A stretch of DNA of 30,592 bases from a bacterium (GTDB lineage: Bacteria; Vulcanimicrobiota; Vulcanimicrobiia; Vulcanimicrobiales; SCRA01). The position numbers were made by a program, and so were the translations under genes. Where the stretch lies: positions 1 to 30,592 of the forward strand of contig SCRI01000042.1 of the NCBI GenBank assembly GCA_004298675.1. The letters are read 5' to 3'. The notes beneath the pieces are model-generated. The model ran no database searches. It was not told where the DNA came from and saw nothing but the letters and a program-made list of their open reading frames with translations. This document shows positions 15,410-22,589 of the stretch, in pieces; position 1 is the first letter of the stretch, and each line of letters starts with the position of its first letter.

Positions 15410-15846
15410 ATGATGTCCGGGTAGGTCCCGCACCGGCACAGATTGCCGGAGAGATAGTGGCGGATCTCGTCATCCGTTGGATCTGGATTCTGCTCGAGCA
15501 GTTGGCGCGTCATCAGGATGAAGCCCGAGGTGCAGAATCCGCATTGGAACGCATTGCAGGAGATGAATGCCTCCTGCACGGGGTCGAGGTGGTTACGGTC
15601 GGCCAACCCCTCGATCGTGACGACGTCCGCGCCATCGGCGAACGCCGCTAGGTAGAGACACCCGGAAACCGCGCGTCCGTCGACGATCGCAGTGCAGCAG
15701 CCGCAGAGCCCTTGGGCGCAACTTTCGCGCGCGCCGTAGAGTGCGAACTGTTCCTGCAGCACCTCTACCAGGGTATGGTGGGGTGCCACGTCGGCCGTAA
15801 CGGCGCGACCGTTGAGGGTGAAGGCAATCTGGCGCAGCGCGCTCAT
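15367..15846 (-). CDS. 2Fe-2S subunit of a xanthine oxidase-family molybdenum hydroxylase
   Basis: This 159-residue electron-transfer subunit has two iron-sulfur clusters. The N-terminal plant-ferredoxin-like cluster uses C43, C48, C51 and C63, and the C-terminal helical cluster uses C102, C105, C137 and C139 (QCGFCTSG and CRCG). It passes electrons from the molybdenum site to the FAD subunit. The ATG overlaps the large-subunit stop by four bases. Its last codons are inside direct repeat B, and an internally deleted copy lies at 11306-11361. A full complex is encoded by the adjacent FAD and molybdopterin subunits. Confidence 0.95.
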   Translation of the reverse strand: MSALRQIAFTLNGRAVTADVAPHHTLVEVLQEQFALYGARESCAQGLCGCCTAIVDGRAVSGCLYLAAFADGADVVTIEGLADRNHLDPVQEAFISCNAFQCGFCTSGFILMTRQLLEQNPDPTDDEIRHYLSGNLCRCGTYPDIINAVHAAAATLHKE

Positions 15847-18212
15847 AACTCGTTCTCCAAGGGGTTGTGCTGCGCGGCACGCAGCGCGCGGTAGACGACT
15901 TCCGGGGTCAGCGGAAGGTCGTAGATGCGCACGCCGGTGGCATCGTGGATGGCGTTAGCGATGGCCGGCGAGACGGCGAAGGTGCCGGTCTCGCCCGCGC
16001 CTTTGGCGCCGAAGGGGCCGCTGTGCTGACAGCCCGGCGCGGCCTCGGCGAAGATCTCGGCTGGAACGTCCAAGATGCCGGGTATCTTGTAGTCGGCCAG
16101 GGATGCGTTGGTGACCTGGCCGTGGTCGAAGCGTAAGGCTTCGGACATGGTCAAGCCCAACTGCATCACCGCGCCGCCGTTGAGTTGACGCGTCACGATC
16201 GCGGGGTTGATCACCGTGCCCACGTCGGCCACGCTGACCAGGCGCGTCACGCGCACGTGGCCGGTCTCCATGTCAACCTCTACGTCCGCGCCTACCGCGC
16301 CCACCATCCAGAAGGGCGTGATGTCGCTGGATTGGCCGTCGCCGTGGCTAGGCGAGGTATACGTGGGCCGGAAGCTGCCGGATCCGATGAGGTTTCCCGC
16401 CTGCATCAAGAATCCAGACTTTATGACCTCGCCGACGGAAAGCTGCCGGCCGTCCGGCGCGCGCACGCAGCCGCCGGCGGCGCTCAGCAACCCGGGGTCG
16501 CACCCCAGCGCCTTGCCGGCCATGATGAAGAGTTTCTCGCGCGCATCCAGCGCCGCTAAGCGTACTGCGTTGCCCATGTGGAAGGTCGAGCGCGAGCCCA
16601 GCGTCGCCATGTCGTATGGCGTGACGTCGGTGTCGGGATGGATGACCGAGATGGCGCGCGGGTCTAGCCCCAGCACTTCGGCGGCGATTTGAGCCATTGC
16701 GGTGTCGGAGCCTTGTCCCATGTCGACGGTGCCGCAGTAGACCGCGCAGCTTCCGTCGCCGTAGATATTCACGATCGCGACGGATGTGGTGGGTGCGATG
16801 CAGGCTTTGAAGCCGATGGCGACGCCCCGGCCGCGGCGTACGTTTCCGTCGCCGGGATCGCGTGGTGCCTTCCAATCCATCGCGCGCTCCAGCGTATCGA
16901 GCACCTCGACCGTGGCAGTGTCGCGCATGATCGTGCCTGTGGCCTGTGGGCGTCCGTTACGTAGGATGTTGGCGCGGCGGAACTCGAGTGGGTCGAGCTC
17001 CAATTCGCGCGCGATGATGTCGGTATGGCTCTCATAAGCCCACACCAACTGTGGAATCCCGAAACCGCGGAACGCCCCCGCGGGCGGCAAGTTCGTGTAC
17101 ACCGCGTAGGAGTCGAGAGAAACGTTCTCGATGTCGTAAGGTCCGGCGGCCGTGAACCCGGACTTTTGCGTCACGCGCGGTCCGATGTCGGCGTAGGCGC
17201 CGCCGTTCCACCACGCCTCGCAGCGCCGTGCGACCACTTTTCCGGCCTTGGTGACGCCGCTCTTCATGCGCACCGTGGTGGCGTGCTTGGTGATGGTGTA
17301 GAACTGCTCTTCCATGGTGAGCGCAATCTTCACGGGCCGCTTCACCAGCAGCGCCAGCACCGCCACCAATGCCTCGAGCTTGATGTAGAGCTTCGCCCCG
17401 AAGCCGCCGCCAAGAAAGGCGGTGCGCACGCGTACGTGGTTCTCGGGCCAGCCCAGTAGACGTGCCACTTCCGTTCGTACGAACGAGGGGCTCTGTGAAG
17501 AGGTGTGTATGGTTACGGCGCTGGAGCCGCGCGGCTCGCCAACGGCGACGATGGGTTCCATCGCCGCGTGAATTGCCGCCGGCGTACGAAAGACGTGCTC
17601 GAAGATGTAGTCCGCTTGTTCGAAGCCTCGTTCCGCATCGTTGTGGCGCAGGGAGAAGTCCAGTGCCACGTTGGTCTTCGTGCGCCCTTGCAGGTGCTTG
17701 AGGTCTGGGAAGGTCCCTGCCGGCTTCAGAGCATCGTGGACAAAGGTATCAGTGGCTGCGGCCGCCTCCACCTCGTCGAATACGGCGGGCAGCTCCTCGT
17801 ATTCGGCCTCGATGAGATTGGCCGCGTGCTCCGCAAGGTGCGGGTCCTCGGAGAGCGCGACGGCCACAGGCTCACCCACGTAGCGCACCTTGTCGATCGC
17901 GAGCACGGGTTGATCGTGAAAAGCCGGCCCGTAGTACGGTTCGGGGATCAGGGCGCACACGTCCGCGCCGGTGATGACGGCCGCCACGCCGGGCAGTTCC
18001 CTCGCTGCGCGCGTGTCAAGTTTCAAGATGCGTCCGTGCGCCACGCTGCTGCGGAAGATCTTTCCATAGAGCATGTGCGGCAGGCGCAGATGGTGGATAT
18101 ACTCGGTTTCGCCGGTGACTTTCTCCAGGCTCTCCAAGCGCGGGATCGAACGGCCGATTTGTACGGTAGGCCGATCTTCGGTAATGGGTTGGGGATCGAC
18201 GCGTGTGGACAT
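15843..18212 (-). CDS. Molybdopterin-binding large subunit of a xanthine oxidase-family hydroxylase
   Basis: This 789-residue catalytic subunit hydroxylates a carbon centre, often in a heteroaromatic ring, using water as the oxygen source. Cofactor and active-site landmarks are GGGFGAK at 268-274, AFRGFGIPQ with R382, GQGSDTAMAQIAAE, and the base glutamate E741 in KGAGETGTF. The loop AFRGFG is of the xanthine/nicotinate dehydrogenase kind, not the AYxCSFR loop of true CO dehydrogenase. I choose ATG 18212 because a GAGG site overlaps the stop of the FAD-subunit gene, leaving a seven-base gap; a longer start at 18248 would overlap that gene by 29 bases without gain. The neighbouring lactonase-like hydrolase, MFS and RidA/RraA genes suggest a furan, pyrrole or pyridine-type acid as substrate; this is inference. 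Confidence 0.93.
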   Translation of the reverse strand: MSTRVDPQPITEDRPTVQIGRSIPRLESLEKVTGETEYIHHLRLPHMLYGKIFRSSVAHGRILKLDTRAARELPGVAAVITGADVCALIPEPYYGPAFHDQPVLAIDKVRYVGEPVAVALSEDPHLAEHAANLIEAEYEELPAVFDEVEAAAATDTFVHDALKPAGTFPDLKHLQGRTKTNVALDFSLRHNDAERGFEQADYIFEHVFRTPAAIHAAMEPIVAVGEPRGSSAVTIHTSSQSPSFVRTEVARLLGWPENHVRVRTAFLGGGFGAKLYIKLEALVAVLALLVKRPVKIALTMEEQFYTITKHATTVRMKSGVTKAGKVVARRCEAWWNGGAYADIGPRVTQKSGFTAAGPYDIENVSLDSYAVYTNLPPAGAFRGFGIPQLVWAYESHTDIIARELELDPLEFRRANILRNGRPQATGTIMRDTATVEVLDTLERAMDWKAPRDPGDGNVRRGRGVAIGFKACIAPTTSVAIVNIYGDGSCAVYCGTVDMGQGSDTAMAQIAAEVLGLDPRAISVIHPDTDVTPYDMATLGSRSTFHMGNAVRLAALDAREKLFIMAGKALGCDPGLLSAAGGCVRAPDGRQLSVGEVIKSGFLMQAGNLIGSGSFRPTYTSPSHGDGQSSDITPFWMVGAVGADVEVDMETGHVRVTRLVSVADVGTVINPAIVTRQLNGGAVMQLGLTMSEALRFDHGQVTNASLADYKIPGILDVPAEIFAEAAPGCQHSGPFGAKGAGETGTFAVSPAIANAIHDATGVRIYDLPLTPEVVYRALRAAQHNPLENEL

Positions 18213-18219
18213 CTCGACC

Positions 18220-19080
18220 TCAGGAGCGGGTGACCGTGACGAGCGCACGGCGAACGTGGACGCGAATCATCTCGCGCTTATAAGCGGAGGAGCCTCTCAG
18301 ATCCGCCAGCGGCTCCACGGAGCGCGCCGCGGCCTCGGCGGCGCTCTCGATGGTGTCGGCGCAGACCGTTGCACCGCGCAGCGCCGCCTCAACGGCCGGC
18401 AAGCGGGTGGGGCGCTCCGTCGCCGCGCTGACGGCTAGCTTGGCATCCACGATCACGCCGTCGCGGTGGCGCGCGGCGGCTGCCACGCCTACAGCGGGCC
18501 AATCGTCGGCGGAGAGCGCGGTGAACTTTACGTAGGTTGCGTGAGTGTCAGGCTCGGGTGAAGGAATCACGATCTCGCTCAGCAGCTCATCGCGCTCGAG
18601 TGAGGTTTGATAGTAGCCGACGAAGAGATCGGCCGCGTCGATCCAGCGCTCGCCATGCGGTCCCACAGCGCGTGCGCGGGCCCCCAACGCCAGCAGCAGC
18701 GGCGGTAGATCCATGTGTGGGTCGCCGTGCGCCAGATGGCCGCCCAGCGTCGCCACGTTGCGCACGCGCACGTTCGAGAGCGTGTGGCAGGCTTGTGTGA
18801 CTGCGGGTGCGTGCTCGGCTACCAGAGCGGAGCGCTCGATGTCGGAGAGCGTCGCCAGCGCTCCCAGATGCAACTCGCCCCGTTCGTCGATGAAGATGTG
18901 GCGCAGGCCGTCGTCGAGGCGGCGCAGGCTCACCAAACGCGTGGGCTGGAAGAGGCCCGCCTTCATCATGAGCATGAGCGCGGTGGCTCCAGCGAGCGGG
19001 CGTACCGCGGGATCGTCGGGATCCAGCAGTGTGATCGCTTCGGCTAGGGTGTCCGGCTCTTGCAGCTCGAACGGAGTCAT
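18220..19080 (-). CDS. FAD-binding (medium) subunit of the molybdenum hydroxylase
   Basis: This 286-residue CoxM/xanthine dehydrogenase FAD-subunit homologue has an N-terminal FAD domain (LAGATALMLMMKAG near residues 29-42 and RNVATLGGHLAHGDPHMDLPPLLLAL near 110-135) and a C-terminal CO_deh_flav_C domain. It takes electrons from the 2Fe-2S subunit and passes them to an acceptor. The first FAD loop reads AGAT instead of the common AGGT/AGGQS, a small deviation that should still bind FAD. ATG at 19080 overlaps the CoxG-like stop by four bases. The open frame continues upstream of this ATG, but only antisense to the CoxG-like and hydrolase genes, so I do not extend it. Confidence 0.94.
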   Translation of the reverse strand: MTPFELQEPDTLAEAITLLDPDDPAVRPLAGATALMLMMKAGLFQPTRLVSLRRLDDGLRHIFIDERGELHLGALATLSDIERSALVAEHAPAVTQACHTLSNVRVRNVATLGGHLAHGDPHMDLPPLLLALGARARAVGPHGERWIDAADLFVGYYQTSLERDELLSEIVIPSPEPDTHATYVKFTALSADDWPAVGVAAAARHRDGVIVDAKLAVSAATERPTRLPAVEAALRGATVCADTIESAAEAAARSVEPLADLRGSSAYKREMIRVHVRRALVTVTRS

Positions 19081-19544
19081 AGGGTTTTCTCCGCTTGACG
19101 GGATTCCACGGCGTCGCGCAGGCACGCCGCGAAACGGTCGCCGTACTCCTTGGCCTTGGCGCGGAAGACCGACTCGCCCATGCCGCCGAGCTTGCCCGCC
19201 AGGCTGAGATCGAGCGCATAGGTGACGTCGGTCTCGCCGGCGTCCACGGGCTCCAACGTCAGCGTAGCGCGGGCGTCGACCTTGCCGGCCAGATTCGCGG
19301 GGCTGCCCGTGATGCGTGCTTCGAGCACGTGCGGAGGCTCCACCCGCGCAAGCGCTACGGTAACGTTGAACGTCATGCGCAGGAAGGCGATCTGCGCCTC
19401 GATGCGGGCGGCATAGGTACCGTCTCCGCGCTCCTGGAGGTCGCGGCAGCCCTCGATGCACTGGGTGAGGAGCGCCACGTTCTGCGCGAATGCGAAGACG
19501 TCGCTCTGCGGCGCGTGAACACGGATCTTTCCGGTGACCTGCAC
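19077..19544 (-). CDS. CoxG-like SRPBCC-fold protein
   Basis: This 155-residue protein matches the CoxG (CO dehydrogenase subunit G) family, with the SRPBCC opening MQVTGKIRVHAPQSDVFAFAQNVALLTQCIEGCRDLQERGDGTY and a C-terminal amphipathic region. CoxG in CO oxidisers tethers the enzyme to the membrane and has been linked to quinone supply; related proteins occur with other molybdenum hydroxylases. Here it precedes the FAD subunit with a four-base overlap, and its GTG start lies three bases after the hydrolase stop. A membrane-anchoring or quinone-handling role for the adjacent hydroxylase is likely but inferred. A paralogue lies in the second hydroxylase operon at 27232. Confidence 0.85.
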   Translation of the reverse strand: MQVTGKIRVHAPQSDVFAFAQNVALLTQCIEGCRDLQERGDGTYAARIEAQIAFLRMTFNVTVALARVEPPHVLEARITGSPANLAGKVDARATLTLEPVDAGETDVTYALDLSLAGKLGGMGESVFRAKAKEYGDRFAACLRDAVESRQAEKTL

Positions 19545-19547
19545 GTT

Positions 19548-20414
19548 CTAATGCGACCTTTCGTTGTCGAGTGCGCGGAGCAGCGAGGTGATGGCTTGCG
19601 CAACGGGGTCTGGGTGCTCTAGCGGCAGCAGGTGGCGCCCCTTGGGCACCACCGTCAAGGTGGAGTTGGCGATGCCTACATGCAGAGCGCCGGCCATCGC
19701 AGGCGGCGTGGCGTAGTCCTCCTCGCCGACGAGGATCGCCGTGGGGACGCGGATGGTGCCTAACAGCGGGCGCAGGTCCATCGCGCCCAGCATGCGGCAT
19801 GTGGCGGCATAGGCGCCGATGTCGTTGGCGAGAAAGGTCCGCACGCAGCGCGCTACCACCGCCTCGTGCGTGTCGAGGAATCCCTCGGTGAACCAGCGCT
19901 TGCGCTGAAATTCCACCAGCGAGGCGATCCCTTCGCGCTCGGCCTTGAGCGCGCGCTCTTCCCAGCGCGCGGGCGCGTCGGGGCCGTACCAGGCCGTCGT
20001 GTCGACCAGCGTAAGCGCGCGCATGAGCCGGGGATGACGGCCGGCGAAAGCCAGCGCCACGCCACCGCCCATCGAGCAGCCGGCCACCGCCGCCTGCTCC
20101 CAGCCCAGCGCCGCGAAGAGCGTTGCGAGATCGTCGGCAAACTGCTCGACGCTATACGGGCCAGTGCTCTTCGACGAGTCGCCATGGCCACGGCAGTCGT
20201 ACGTGAGCACCGTGCATTCCGCGGATAGGCGCTGCGCGACCGCCTCCCAGACGAAACGGTCGAGTGCGAGGGAGTGAATCAGCACGACTTTGGGCGCAGC
20301 AGGGTTGGGATGGACACGCACCGTCGTAGACAGCCAAACGCCGTCGCCTATAGGCTGGCGCTCTTCGATCGTCGTGACCTCTGCTGGGAACTCACCGATG
20401 GGCTGCTCTGCCAC
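19548..20414 (-). CDS. Alpha/beta hydrolase, 3-oxoadipate enol-lactonase-like
   Basis: This 288-residue alpha/beta-hydrolase resembles PcaD-type enol-lactonases. The nucleophile is S114 in GCSMGG, the acid is probably D233 in VGEEDYATPP, and the histidine is H261 in KGRHLLPLE. The oxyanion region is LIHSLALDRFVW. The start is GTG at 20414, preceded by GGAGG at a wide spacing. A TTG at 20462 would give 16 more residues but lies upstream of the predicted transcription start. It is first in the leftward operon, ahead of the hydroxylase genes. Hydroxylation of a furan-type ring gives a butenolide tautomer, so a lactonase is a sensible partner. Related enzymes also act as deformylases or amide hydrolases in pyridine degradation, so the bond cleaved is uncertain. 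Confidence 0.85.
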   Translation of the reverse strand: MAEQPIGEFPAEVTTIEERQPIGDGVWLSTTVRVHPNPAAPKVVLIHSLALDRFVWEAVAQRLSAECTVLTYDCRGHGDSSKSTGPYSVEQFADDLATLFAALGWEQAAVAGCSMGGGVALAFAGRHPRLMRALTLVDTTAWYGPDAPARWEERALKAEREGIASLVEFQRKRWFTEGFLDTHEAVVARCVRTFLANDIGAYAATCRMLGAMDLRPLLGTIRVPTAILVGEEDYATPPAMAGALHVGIANSTLTVVPKGRHLLPLEHPDPVAQAITSLLRALDNERSH

Positions 20415-20455
20415 GAAAGGAATACCCCTCCAGTGTCGACAGTTATCGTGCGATC

Positions 20456-20484
20456 TTGACAAAGTATGCGCGGATCACTAGGGT
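20456..20484 (+). promoter_or_regulatory. Sigma-70-like promoter for the RraA-like/RidA-like pair
   Basis: A perfect -35 TTGACA (20456-20461) is followed after 17 bases by TAGGGT (20479-20484), a weak -10. The RraA-like gene starts 25 bases downstream, with GGGAGG (20493-20498) as its ribosome-binding site. CTTGACA (20455-20461) is mirrored as TGTCAAG (20487-20493), so each promoter's -10 falls inside the other's spacer. Confidence 0.5.
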
Positions 20485-20492
20485 ACTGTCAA
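20463..20492 (-). promoter_or_regulatory. Sigma-70-like promoter for the hydrolase/molybdenum hydroxylase operon
   Basis: On the minus strand, -35 TTGACA (20492-20487) and -10 CATACT (20468-20463, 4/6 to consensus) are 18 bases apart. Transcription would start near 20456, giving a leader of roughly 42 nucleotides before the GTG at 20414. That leader contains GTCGAC and an ATCG-TG-CGAT inverted repeat (20445-20454) that could be a regulator site. It overlaps the opposing promoter along its whole length. Confidence 0.55.
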
Positions 20493-20508
20493 GGGAGGGC
20501 GGCCAAAA

Positions 20509-21147
20509 ATGTCGACACTTCGGCCCTATGAGTACCGATGCTTCGCCGATCACGGCGTCTCGACCGTCCTGGAGGCGAACGCTCGCGCGGGGTTGATCGA
20601 CGTACCGCTGATCCAAGTATGTCCCAGCACGCGTGCGGCCGGCCCAGCCCGCACGGTGCGCTGTGGGCAGGGAGACAACCTGGCGGTGCACGCGGTGCTC
20701 AAACAGATCAGGTCCGGAGAGATCCTCGTGCTCAGCATGCCGGAGCCGGAAGCAGTGGCGCTGATGGGCGAGTTGATGGTGCGCCAGGCGCGCATGCGTG
20801 GCGCTGCCGGAATCCTCGTCGACGGCGCCGTGCGCGACGTCGAGCAGTTGCAATCGCTGGGCGTGCCGATCTGGACGCGTTTCATCCGCGCGCGCACGGC
20901 GACGAAGCGGCACGCCGGCGCAGTCAACGTGCCCGTGAGCATCGGCAACTGCGCCGTTGCGCCGGGAGACGTCGTGGTGCTGGATGCGGACGGCGGGGTG
21001 GTGGTAGAGAGCGCGCGCGCGATGGCTGTGCTGGATGCCTGCCGCGAGCGCGAGCAGCGCGAGCAGGCCGTGCGGGCCGAGATCGAGCGCGGCGCCTTTA
21101 CGTTCGACCTCTATGGCATGCAGGCTGCATTCGACGGGAGTATCTAA
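20509..21147 (+). CDS. RraA-family aldolase/decarboxylase-like protein
   Basis: This 212-residue protein belongs to the RraA/4-hydroxy-4-methyl-2-oxoglutarate (HMG) aldolase family. The metal/pyruvate-site pattern is GELM (87-90) and VDGAVRDVEQL with R109 and D110. Enzymatic members cleave 4-hydroxy-4-methyl- or 4-carboxy-4-hydroxy-2-oxoacids to pyruvate or oxaloacetate, and many also decarboxylate oxaloacetate. Others are inhibitors of RNase E, but the DGxxRD residues and catabolic setting favour an enzyme. A GGGAGG site precedes the ATG. It is divergent from the hydroxylase operon and followed two bases later by a RidA-like gene. It may perform a late cleavage in the same pathway; this is inference. 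Confidence 0.85.
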   Translation: MSTLRPYEYRCFADHGVSTVLEANARAGLIDVPLIQVCPSTRAAGPARTVRCGQGDNLAVHAVLKQIRSGEILVLSMPEPEAVALMGELMVRQARMRGAAGILVDGAVRDVEQLQSLGVPIWTRFIRARTATKRHAGAVNVPVSIGNCAVAPGDVVVLDADGGVVVESARAMAVLDACREREQREQAVRAEIERGAFTFDLYGMQAAFDGSI

Positions 21148-21149
21148 CC

Positions 21150-21500
21150 ATGCCGCAATTTCCGCCGGCTTTCAATGTGCCGATTATTCGCGCCGGGCAC
21201 TGGCTGATCGTCTCGGGCCAATTGGCGATCCGTGACGGCGCTTTGGTTGAGGGCGGGATCGCCGCTGAGGCCGAGTGCGTCATCGACAACCTCGAGCGTC
21301 TCTTGCAGAGCGAAGGGGCGAGTCTACGGCACGTCGTGAAGGTCGGCATCTTTCTCGCCGACCTCGATGACTACGCGGTGATGAACGCGGCGATGGCACG
21401 CCGCTTCGGCGAGCATCGTCCCGCGCGCACCACGATCGGCGCGCAGCTCGTGCGCGGCGCGCGTATCGAGATGGAAGCCTGGGCCTACGACGGGCCGTAG
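21150..21500 (+). CDS. RidA-family (YjgF/YER057c/UK114) enamine/imine deaminase-like protein
   Basis: This 116-residue protein has the RidA fold and carries the hallmark carboxylate-binding arginine R93 (RPARTTIGAQLVRGARIEMEAWA) and E107. RidA proteins hydrolyse reactive enamines and imines to ketones plus ammonia; some relatives, such as 2-aminomuconate deaminase, are dedicated catabolic enzymes. The ATG lies two bases after the RraA-like stop, so the two are one unit. Its placement next to a molybdenum hydroxylase operon hints at a nitrogen-containing substrate or intermediate. A general housekeeping RidA role cannot be excluded. It ends nine bases before the convergent aldo/keto reductase stop, with no visible terminator between them. 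Confidence 0.88.
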   Translation: MPQFPPAFNVPIIRAGHWLIVSGQLAIRDGALVEGGIAAEAECVIDNLERLLQSEGASLRHVVKVGIFLADLDDYAVMNAAMARRFGEHRPARTTIGAQLVRGARIEMEAWAYDGP

Positions 21501-21509
21501 ACTCGGGTG

Positions 21510-22496
21510 CTAGGCGTCGAGATTCGCCATCGCCGCTGCGGGGTAGCGTTCGCCTGAGGCCGCGCCCTTAGGGACGACGGCTTCGATAGCGGTAAGCTCC
21601 GCGCTCGTCAGCGTGACCTTCGTGGCCGCGACGTTCTCCTCGAGGTAGCGGCGGCGCTTGGTGCCCGGGATGGGCACGATATCTGTGCCGCGCTGGAGTA
21701 GCCATGCCAATGCGAGTTGGCTCGCCGTCACGCCTTTGCGTTCGGCCAGCGCCTGGAGGTGTTGTACGAGCTCGAGGTTCTTGGCGAAGTTCTCACCCTG
21801 AAAGCGCGGGAAGTTGCGCCTGGAGTCGTCGGCCGCCAAATCGGTGGAGCTCGCGAAGCGTCCCGAGAGGAAGCCGCGCCCCAAGGGGCTGTAAGCGACG
21901 AAGCCGATGCCCAGCTCTCGCAGCGTTGGAAGCGTAGCAACCTCGGGCTCGCGGCTCCAGAGTGAGTATTCGCTTTGCAGAGCGCTGATAGGATGCACGG
22001 CGTGGGCGCGCCGGATGGTCTGCGGCGACGCTTCTGAGAGGCCCAGATACCGCACCTTCCCGGCCCGCACGAGTTCGGCCATCGCGCCGACGGTGTCCTC
22101 GATCGGCACGCTACGGTCGACGCGATGCTGGTAGTACAGATCGATGTGGTCGACACCCAGGCGCTGCAGCGAGGCGTCGCAGGCGCGGTGCACGTATTCC
22201 GGCGTGCCGTTCACCCGCAGGTAGGTGCCGTCCGCGGCGCGCTCGTTGCCGAACTTCGTCGCTAGCACCACACGCTCGCGGCGGTCCCGGATCGCCCGCC
22301 CCACCAGCCGCTCGTTTTCGCCCACACCGTACATGTCCGCGGTATCGAGCAGCGTCACGCCCAGCGCGAGCGCGCGGTGGATCGTGGCGATCGACTCCGT
22401 TTCGTCGCGCCCGCTGTAAAATTCGGACATTCCCATGCAGCCCAGGCCCAGCTCCCCCACGACGAGCCCTTGCCTACCCAATGCGCGTTGCTTCAT
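21510..22496 (-). CDS. Aldo/keto reductase
   Basis: This 328-residue NADPH-dependent (beta/alpha)8-barrel oxidoreductase has the complete AKR tetrad: D51 and Y56 ([13 protein letters not shown]), K81 (VLATKFGNE) and H124 (YYQHRVD). The NADP-binding region [12 protein letters not shown] and the C-terminal [16 protein letters not shown] resemble AKR13-type (YajO/YghZ-like) enzymes. ATG at 22496 has GGGAG at good spacing; an ATG two codons earlier (22502) would abut that site. It could reduce furfural-type or other aldehydes to alcohols, but the family is broad. It lies downstream of the MFS gene on the same strand, 93 bases away, with a strong hairpin between them. Confidence 0.92.
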   Translation of the reverse strand: MKQRALGRQGLVVGELGLGCMGMSEFYSGRDETESIATIHRALALGVTLLDTADMYGVGENERLVGRAIRDRRERVVLATKFGNERAADGTYLRVNGTPEYVHRACDASLQRLGVDHIDLYYQHRVDRSVPIEDTVGAMAELVRAGKVRYLGLSEASPQTIRRAHAVHPISALQSEYSLWSREPEVATLPTLRELGIGFVAYSPLGRGFLSGRFASSTDLAADDSRRNFPRFQGENFAKNLELVQHLQALAERKGVTASQLALAWLLQRGTDIVPIPGTKRRRYLEENVAATKVTLTSAELTAIEAVVPKGAASGERYPAAAMANLDA

Positions 22497-22550
22497 GGTC
22501 ATCTCCCTCGCTACCGCCCGCCTTCCGTACGGCCGCCGCCAAGGCCTGGA

Positions 22551-22578
22551 CGGCGGGGCACCGCGCAGAGCCCCGCCG
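22551..22578 (-). terminator. GC-rich hairpin between the MFS and aldo/keto reductase genes
   Basis: CGGCGGGGC (22551-22559) and GCCCCGCCG (22570-22578) form a perfect nine-pair stem with a ten-base loop, eleven bases after the MFS stop. No T-run follows on the minus strand, so it is not a classic intrinsic terminator. It may attenuate or stabilise the MFS message. A purely structural, non-functional palindrome is possible. Confidence 0.35.
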
Positions 22579-22589
22579 CAGCCGCTAGG

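Noticed and set aside
15843-18212. CO dehydrogenase large subunit (CoxL), suggested by the CoxG-M-L-S gene set
   Set aside because: The active-site loop is AFRGFG, not AYxCSFR as in form I CO dehydrogenase. The neighbours are catabolic enzymes rather than Cox maturation genes.
18213-18248. Upstream start at 18248 for the large hydroxylase subunit
   Set aside because: It would overlap the FAD-subunit gene by 29 bases; ATG 18212 has a well-placed GAGG site.
20415-20462. TTG start at 20462 for the alpha/beta hydrolase
   Set aside because: It lies at or upstream of the predicted transcription start and has no ribosome-binding site. GTG 20414 has GGAGG upstream and matches the family's usual N-terminus better.
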